Shown one piece after another: positions 57,501 to 64,000 of a stretch of DNA of 64,000 bases (position 1 is its first letter; every line of letters starts with the position of its first letter). Below the pieces are notes generated by a model that saw only the letters and a program-made list of their open reading frames with translations, was not told the origin of the DNA and made no database searches. A program made the position numbers and the translations under genes. Source of the DNA: Iris pallida (lineage: Eukaryota > Streptophyta > Magnoliopsida > Asparagales > Iridaceae); assembly GCA_029216955.1 (NCBI GenBank), contig JANAVB010029819.1, forward strand, positions 35,639,331 to 35,703,330. Direction: 5' to 3'.

Positions 57501-57629
57501 ACGATTAACTTAGAATTTATTGACACTGATCATCAGTTAGCAGACTTCTTCACCAAACCATTATCCAAAGAGCGCTTCAATTTTCTTTGTCGTGAACTTG
57601 GAATTTTAGATGAAGCTGTTATAAATTAA
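54591..57629 (+). pseudogene. Sirevirus Pol (protease, integrase, reverse transcriptase, RNase H)
   Basis: One frame with a single stop at 55362-55364, inside integrase. Protease: WILDSGCSRHMTGD near 54620. GAG-pre-integrase: LLWHQRLGHANMDTISRL. Integrase: HMDLFGPSRV, FVIVDDFSRFTWVFF, QENGVMEQKN. Reverse transcriptase: NQFERSQVWELVPRP, KSAFLNGFIKEEVYVKQPP, ALYGLKQAPRAWYERL, YVDD at 56676-56687. RNase H: GYSDADFAGC, ALSTTEAEYIAAG, IFCDNTSTINL, TKHIEIRHHFLHD, DFFTKPL. From 55380 to the stop at 57627-57629 it is open for 749 codons, so reverse transcriptase and RNase H look intact. Position 54591 is the first ATG in this frame and not necessarily a start. Confidence 0.93.
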
Positions 57630-58410
57630 AAATAAACCTGCGTAAATATCGAATATATTGTGATTCTCTTATGATGAACTTGCTATGGGTACAAGCCGAA
57701 AGGGTCCTTCTGACAACAAGGCATAAAAGCCTAAGCGACACGGTGCACTAGTCCTCAGGACTACCGCTAGCTAGGATCCGGCCCCTACAGCTAACCCATG
57801 GCAGCTTCAAAATATTGAATTATGATATAATTCCTTGTTTATTACACGGTTCATTTTTACTTATTACTTACTGAAATACTAAATTTTCAAACTTCATATT
57901 ACTGCTTTGAACTCACTATCTGCTATCTATCTACTTACTTATTGGATTTTTTTCTGTACTTATACTCATGTAGTACATTGGTCTTTATCTTTACTTAACC
58001 ATTTTTTGACTCAACTCAGCCTGATTCCTGTTCTGTCCCCAGGATCCGAAATTCGGGCCAAAATCTGCCCCTATCAGAGTTTGGGCCGAATTCGGCCTGC
58101 CTGTTCCAGAATCGGGAACAGGCTCAGCCGTTGATCAAATTGTTGATCCAATGGTCACAAATTGACCCGACCAAGAGAAACCCTCCCCTTTATTTCGGTT
58201 TCTCTTCCCTCTTCTTCCTTCTTACCACCTTTTCTACTTCTCCTACTCAAAACTCTCAAAACCCTAACCCTAGTTTCTCCTCTCTTGTGCTCCATTCTTC
58301 CCCAAACTGAAGGAGGAGGCTCAATTTTCAATTCCCTTTCATAATCTTTTGAGGTATAATTCCTTACTCCTCTATATCTCAAATTTCTTTTATTATCTAT
58401 CTATTGTGTT
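57630..58410 (+). other. Pol to extra-ORF spacer with U3-like palindromes
   Basis: No gene. A palindrome TAGTCCT-C-AGGACTA is at 57749-57763. At 58045-58100 two sequences resemble the U3 palindromes (AATTCGGGCC..., and CAGAGTTTGG/GCCGAATTCGG at 58075-58095). A long CT-rich leader (58200-58300) and ACCCTAACCCTAG precede the ORF. Possible promoter for the ORF; no clear TATA box. Confidence 0.55.
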
Positions 58411-59697
58411 ATGGCTCCACGATTGCTTAACCGTGGGAAGAGACTTCGGACCGAGGGCGCGTCCTCGTCGAATGCTCCTCCTCCCGTTGAGCCGCCCATT
58501 GCACCACCCGTTGCACCGGGTATTGAACAACAAACCCATCCGTTGTTCAATCCTCCACGTCCACGTGATCCAAACACTTTCGACGACCGAATTTTTATAT
58601 CACTAGACGCATCCAATGAATGGTTTAGTAATTTTCGGACACGTCTGGTGTTTGCGGGACACCCCATAAACTTTACAATTTTCTCTCAATATAATACACT
58701 CTTTAATGACCTCTGTCTTGATGAACTCGTTACTTCTAATTTGTTCATTTATCGTAGTGCCATACAAATGTTTTATTGTAATTTGACTCATGATGATACT
58801 CGTATCTATTCACGTGTTGCGGGTATTGATATCTCATTTGATGATTTTGAATTAGCCGAATATCTTGACCTTATAGAGCCAAATTCTTGGGAGAAGCTTG
58901 TTGAAGCTAGATCCTTCATCTTTCCCGAAGGAATTTCTCTAGAGAGCTTCAAGGATGACCTGTGTAGCCCTAACACACGTCCTCGTAAGCGCTTGGCAAA
59001 GTATCTTAATCCTTATTTCTGTGAGCTTTATCGGATCATTTTCAACACCATTTTACCCAAAGCGGGTTCTACCGATGAAGTCACTTGTTTTGAGATTTCA
59101 GCTTTGTACCATCTCCACTTCTATGTTACCTTTAACCTCCCACGCACAATAATGGATTGGATGATCAACTGTAGAAAGAAACCAAGATCTTTGGTTTATG
59201 CCTTATATCTTCCGATGATCTTTCGTGCGTTCCATGTACCCCTTGATGAGTGTCCATTCTTACCTGCTCCTGCCTTTCTCTCCAAGGCAAGGAGGCTTCA
59301 TGCGGCTGTTGGCTCTCCGGTCGTGTCTGAGCATTCTGAGGATGAGCCGGATGCCCCTCCTCTCGGACAGGATCCTCCTCCTCCTCCTGCCACTCTCGAG
59401 TCTATTCAGACCATGCTCCGAGATCATTTTGCTTTAGAGGACGATCGTTGGACTCAGCTGGATTATCGGACCACATTGCAGATGAGTGCTATCAGCAACT
59501 CGCTGCATGACATCCGGTATTCCATGTCTCGCCATCCTACCATGCCCACTCCTATGGAGCGAGATTCCGATCGTGAGGGCTTTTGTATTGATGACCCCTG
59601 GGTTCGTCGCTACATGGATCCGGATGCGGCTTTTGTGGACCCTCGTCGCTCCTTTACTTATCCTTCGGACGATGCCGGGCCCTCTCGTGCTCGTTGA
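58411..59697 (+). CDS. Extra ORF of the Sirevirus (428 aa), function unknown
   Basis: Intact ORF between pol and the 3' LTR, the place of the env-like gene in some Sireviruses. MAPRLLNRGKRLRTEG is basic. Residues 22-50 are Pro-rich. Residues 60-300 look globular: FISLDASNEWFSNFRTRL, FNDLCLDELVTSNLFIYRS, MFYCNLTHDDTRIYSRVAG, FDDFELAEYL. This pattern resembles the 'putative plant transposon protein' domain seen in many plant retrotransposon proteins (recognition by eye). A second Pro-rich stretch (residues 310-325) precedes a helical segment (LESIQTMLRDHFALEDDRW). No signal peptide or membrane span, so a classical envelope is unlikely. It is open while gag and pol are broken, although it shares their age. 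Confidence 0.7.
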   Translation: MAPRLLNRGKRLRTEGASSSNAPPPVEPPIAPPVAPGIEQQTHPLFNPPRPRDPNTFDDRIFISLDASNEWFSNFRTRLVFAGHPINFTIFSQYNTLFNDLCLDELVTSNLFIYRSAIQMFYCNLTHDDTRIYSRVAGIDISFDDFELAEYLDLIEPNSWEKLVEARSFIFPEGISLESFKDDLCSPNTRPRKRLAKYLNPYFCELYRIIFNTILPKAGSTDEVTCFEISALYHLHFYVTFNLPRTIMDWMINCRKKPRSLVYALYLPMIFRAFHVPLDECPFLPAPAFLSKARRLHAAVGSPVVSEHSEDEPDAPPLGQDPPPPPATLESIQTMLRDHFALEDDRWTQLDYRTTLQMSAISNSLHDIRYSMSRHPTMPTPMERDSDREGFCIDDPWVRRYMDPDAAFVDPRRSFTYPSDDAGPSRAR

Positions 59698-60126
59698 TGG
59701 TTTTTGGACTGCGACTGGAGATCTTAGATTATGTTTTTTCTGCATTCTGCTTTAGTTACTTTTATGTACTTGGTTTGTAGTAGACTTATTATGCATTATG
59801 CTTTTGAGACATTGGTAGATCTATTATTAGTTTCTATGACTCTTGGTCATTATCATTATCTTATATGCAGTTTTTTCTCCTTTACGTGTGTTTTGCCAGT
59901 TATCATTTATCTATCTCATATTGCTAAATGCCAAAAGGGGGAGTTATGTGTTATGTGTATATTCTGTTTATGTTTGTTTGGTTTATAGTGCTTTTGGAAG
60001 AATATTATTAACTGGCCAACAGAGATTCACAGCATTGTTTATGGGGGAGCTATGTCGTTACATGAGTCCAGGTATGGATATTGAATATATAATTATTATT
60101 TTGTCAATTATCAATATGGGGGAGAT
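59698..60126 (+). promoter_or_regulatory. Sirevirus 3' untranslated region with three polypurine tracts
   Basis: AAAAGGGGGAG (59934-59944), ATGGGGGAGC (60041-60050) and ATGGGGGAGA (60116-60125, next to the LTR). TTTTGTCAATTATCAAT precedes the last one, the usual context in this lineage. Confidence 0.85.
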
Positions 60127-61080
60127 TGTTGACACAAAGTCACAGTCAACCAAATATTGATAACATTGACTAAATAATACTTGTGATAATTCAATAAGAC
60201 ACACGACGACTATATCCTGCTCAAGCCAGACGACAGCTCAGACGATAGCTCAGTTGTGCAAATACAAGTCGTTTTTGCGTCTATACTTTTATATTTTATT
60301 GAGTCTAGAATTATTGTAAGCTGAGTTATGCTGGGCTCTTGAGACTCAACCCACAACCTACCCAAAGCCCATAAAGCTCCACATCCAAACTTAGCCCATT
60401 TCACCCTTGGACCAGTTCTGTGCTCTGGAGACAGAGTTCGGGCCGAACTCTGCCTCCACACAGAGTTTGGGCCGAACTCTGTCTCCTAAAAATCAGCACC
60501 CTAATTTTTAGGGTTGGCTGGTTGCTAGTTGTCCAACGGCCAAATTTTTGAAAATTCCTACCAGAATTCTGGCCGAATTCTGCCTGTTAAAAACCTATAA
60601 ATAGGCCAAGAATTCTCTCATTTTCATTTATCCAATCTTCTCTTCTCTTCTCTCTTAAGCTCAATATAAGCCATACCCTTCTCATCTACTAGCCACAAGT
60701 TTTCTAAGTCTCGAGTGCTCAGCATCTCTCAGTTAGGAGTCTTGTGCAAGAGTTCAAGAAGTCGCTTGGAAAATTCCAAGCATCGCCACTGCGATCCGTT
60801 GTAAAGAAGTTGACGTGCTCTTCTGAAGTAAAGGCACGGGGTGTAACTACTATTTCACAAATAGTGGATTTAATCCTGAGCTAGAGTTCTCAGGCCTGGA
60901 CTAGTCCTCCACGAGGGAAACCAGGTTAAAATTGGCTGTATTTGCGTATGCTCTCTTGCTCCTTATTTATTTTTCGCATTTACTCTGATTATTTTTAGAT
61001 TGTGAAAGAGTTGAATTTTTAATTGGTTATTATTGCTATAACTCTATTCACCCCCCTCTAGAGTTGCCATCTGTTCTTCA
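60127..61080 (+). repeat. Sirevirus 3' LTR
   Basis: 954 bp, partner of 51535-52475. The length excess is mostly a 12-bp tandem duplication (GACGACAGCTCA then GACGATAGCTCA) near 60229-60252. U3 palindrome at 60432-60452. Confidence 0.94.
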
Positions 61081-61450
61081 ATACATACATACATACATAG
61101 ATGTATACATACATATTTGAATACATTATATACTTGCATACATTATATTCATATATGCATACTCTACATTATATTACATTCATTTCTGCATAAATGCATA
61201 CATATTATATATTTAAATAAACTCATATATTTAACTCAAAATATATTTGAATACATACATTATATTACCTTAACACATATATATCATTCATTCATATCCC
61301 ATATACATGTATACTTCAGTTCATGCATTATATCCATTCACATATTATTAAGTTGCATACATATACTTATTTTCATTACATACATGTCATTCATGCATAT
61401 TACATACTTACATGCATCTATACATTATATACATTGTATACAACATGTAA
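61081..61450. repeat. CATA-rich tract (right part)
   Basis: Resumes directly after the Sirevirus; degenerate ACAT/ATAC repeats grading into AT-rich sequence. The first five bases are the right ATACA target copy. Confidence 0.8.
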
Positions 61451-63274
61451 AAATAGAAGAGGAAAAAAGGGGAAAAACTAAAATATAAAGGAAAGGGAAG
61501 GAAAAATGTAAAGAAAAGGGAAAACAATGGACATATACATGCTTGCATCATATATTCTACATTATCATACATGCTATCATTATATATTGCATTACTTGTA
61601 TACCTTGCATTTGTATCTAGTATTTATTATATATTTTTATGCATACATTATATATCATTCTTTCATTCATGCACTTATGCATTGCTTACATACATTACAT
61701 TGATTGCATTCCTACATGCTTACATTCAACCATATATATACATTAATGTAAAGAGGATACATATCATATATATATATATCATTTCATTTATCTAACATAT
61801 CATGCATTACATACTCTACATTCATTTAATATCCATACTACATTGGCTCATAGCTTAGACAAAATGCCTATGTCGTATAGTCATTCTCTACTTAAAATCA
61901 ATACTGTACCAATTGGGCCTTCACTAAATTCTAGGATTAAAGCATATCGTAGCCCTTCGTGTTAGCTTTACGAAACTTCAAACGGATCACATTTTCGTGT
62001 CTGGAAGCACCTGGAATCGCGAAAACACCGAAACACGTTTGTCTTTCGGACAGCTGACACTCAAATAGTTTTACAGAAAGTTGTAGAACGATTTTGGCTT
62101 ATTAAAATATATATTTGGAAAGCTAACTTCAATATGGTTCTTTTGAAAAAACGGGAGATTAATCGGAGTTCTAAACTAAAAATTATGAAATTTCTAAGTT
62201 GTTTTAGTTAATAAAAACATGGATAATCCTAACTAAGATCAATCCACTCTCTAACCATTCTAAAAGTGAATTTAAATATCTATTTAAACAATTAGCATAC
62301 ATACATACACGTGGGGTGTCCTAATTTGGGATCTATCAAGTAGGACACAAGACACATCTAAAAGCCTCAAGAGAGATCCAAATAGCCTCAAATTTGAATC
62401 TAAATGGGGTACATGCATGGGGGTGGATCCTATGGATTCAAAACTAACTAATATGTATATAAAATTAATTTAGAGGGTTTGTTTTACCTATTGAGAGTGG
62501 AATCCCAATGATACTCCCAAGGACACGGTTCCGACACGAAGATCTTCCAAAAAGGACACTCTTCCTTGCACTTTACTCCAAATCTTTGCTAGCACCCTCC
62601 CTTGGTCGTATGAGAAGGTTGGATTGAAGTTTTGGTGGAGGGATATAAGAATTTGGAGATCAAATCAAAGAGGGAAGCTATCTAATTTGGGGAAGAACAC
62701 TTTATGAAGGAAAAGAGGCAAGATGGAATGAAATAAAAGAAAGAGAGTCTAACCTACCTATAGTGGCTGCCATTAAACCCTATTTGGGCCTTGGGAGAAA
62801 GCCCAATAAGGCCTCAACTAGTCATCTTGGATAATTTTACGTTAGGTTCAAGTTTGGGATCAAAAGGGTTAAATTTAAGCATCTAACTTAACCAATCTAA
62901 CAAGTTGGATTAGTCTAAACTAACTAACTTAATTAGTGGGATTTGTGGGCTATAACTAACTAATCTTGGGATCCCGTCTACAGTCTAAGCTACCCGGGTC
63001 ACTAACACAAGTCGGAACGAAACGAAACTCAAACCCGACTAAACAAATCCCGTAAAATTAATATTAAATTATAAAAATTCCCAAAATATTAAAATATAAA
63101 AAATTACCAAAATCATAATACATCAATTTAAATATTATTAAAATAATTTATAATTCACCAATTTTAAATAAATTAAATTAATTAAAAAACCCCATAAATT
63201 ATAAATCCTATTATTAAATAATAAACTTTTACAAAAGTTCAAAATTATCCTTATTTTAGAAAGTGGGTGTTACA
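61086..63274 (-). repeat. Solo LTR of a third LARD-type family, high-coordinate part
   Basis: On minus it begins TGTAACACCCACTTTC at 63274, a start like those of LARD-1 and LARD-2. A TATA-like CACTATAGGTAG (minus) near 62756-62767 lies about 510 bp into the LTR. No coding frame: ORFs at 61117-61488 and 61571-61795 are low-complexity Ile/Tyr/His strings from the CATA tract. Confidence 0.76.
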
Positions 63275-63720
63275 CCAACAATCTTTCCCGTTTTGATAAT
63301 TTGACAAAACTACGATTGATATTTTACCATTGTTCAGCTATGTTGGGAAGAAGATTGGTGCGGTACAAAAGTAGCTTTTTCATTGGTACAATATCTTGCT
63401 AATGGACTTGCTCTCCCGCAACAAATGATCAACTCCTCTGAATGACTTTCTCCCCCGCAACAAATCATATCGCTTGAACATTTTGAAATCAAAAAAAAAA
63501 AAATCCTCAAACCAAAATTCTTTAGGGCAACTTTGAATTGAATAATCAACAAAATAAATAAATTAAAGTATCATAGAATTCTCCCCCGTTTGTCATATAA
63601 GCAAAATGAAAGAAATGTGCAACGTACTCAACACAAATATAAATGAAAAGTGAATAAACTAGTAAGAAACACAGAACCAGAAATGCATAAGTGTTGGAGA
63701 TAGAAAACTAATAGATGCCA
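63275..63720 (-). mobile_element. 3' end of another Sirevirus-type element (minus strand)
   Basis: Read on minus, TTTTGTCAAATTATCAAAAC then GGGAAAGAT then TGTTGG matches the pre-LTR context of the complete Sirevirus here. Further polypurine tracts on minus lie near 63592 (GGGGGAGAA), 63450 (GCGGGGGAGAAAG) and 63412 (GCGGGAGAG). The LTR would start at TGTTGG (63280) and is interrupted at once by the solo LTR. No coding part is in the window. Confidence 0.7.
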
Positions 63721-63721
63721 A

Positions 63722-63993
<272 letters not shown>

Positions 63994-64000
63994 AATGGCT

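Larger units (their letters stand above)
51535..61080 (+). mobile_element. Sirevirus-type Ty1/copia retrotransposon
   Basis: 9546 bp: LTRs 51535-52475 and 60127-61080 (TGTTGACAC to GTTCTTCA), target duplication ATACA at 51530-51534 and 61081-61085, initiator-Met primer site, gag, pol, an extra ORF, and three polypurine tracts before the 3' LTR. Multiple polypurine tracts, palindromes in U3 and a large 3' internal region are typical of Sireviruses. The LTRs differ at roughly 20-25 positions by eye (about 2.5%). Gag and pol carry stops and frameshifts; the extra ORF is intact. Confidence 0.93.

Noticed and set aside
58411..59697. Calling the extra Sirevirus ORF an envelope gene
   Set aside because: No signal peptide, membrane span or cleavage-type motif is visible; only the position fits.
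61117..61795. ORFs of 123 and 74 codons
   Set aside because: Made of Ile/Tyr/His/Thr from the CATA tetranucleotide tract.

Overview
The window is repeat DNA from a plant nuclear genome. All of the sequence I can assign belongs to LTR retrotransposons, mostly nested and mostly broken. I see no host gene, rRNA, tRNA or CRISPR array. Evidence for a plant: initiator-Met-type primer sites (TGGTATCAGAGC) next to Copia LTRs, a Ty3/gypsy pol with a second, archaeal-type RNase H (a hallmark of the plant Tat clade), chromovirus-like LTRs, and CCCTAAA-like motifs. The species cannot be told.

Layout. (1) 1-570 and 9552-14432: Tat-type copy 'Tat-A', plus strand, split by 'LARD-1' (571-9551), a coding-free element with 3.9 kb LTRs, a 1.1 kb interior and a CCAAC target duplication. 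(2) 14433-16905: noncoding hairpin array, then the decayed 3' part of an antisense gene of Tat-A. (3) 17233-18112: region with two divergent TATA boxes. (4) 18208-30847: spliced antisense gene of a second Tat copy, 'Tat-B' (minus strand), split by a Copia element at 21806-29560 (CTACA target duplication). (5) 30848-31871: second hairpin array and a small antisense gene. (6) 40638 down to 31916: Tat-B gag-pro-pol. (7) 40639-48040: 'LARD-2', cut off in its 3' LTR. (8) 48041-49801: start of a third antisense gene ('Tat-C') and promoter-like DNA. (9) 49802-63274: solo LTR of the LARD type, minus strand, split by a Sirevirus-type Copia at 51535-61080 (ATACA target duplication) that carries an extra intact ORF. 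(10) 63275-64000: end of another Sirevirus-type element, minus strand, and a long AT repeat.

The most unusual signal is in the Tat copies. They carry arrays of small hairpins whose core sequence is conserved while the stems differ from copy to copy yet stay self-complementary. One family (core GAGGTAATATGGACA) lies between the convergent 3' ends of pol and the antisense gene in both Tat-A and Tat-B. A second (arms TTACGC/GCGTAA) fills the antisense gene's intron and also occurs as an in-frame peptide repeat at the Gag N-terminus. Diverged relatives are seen near both antisense promoters and in the Tat-C intron. The antisense gene has the same phase-1 first intron in two diverged copies, so it was probably a real spliced gene of this retrotransposon lineage.

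Limits: everything was read by eye. Divergence values, splice sites and lineage names are estimates from visible motifs.
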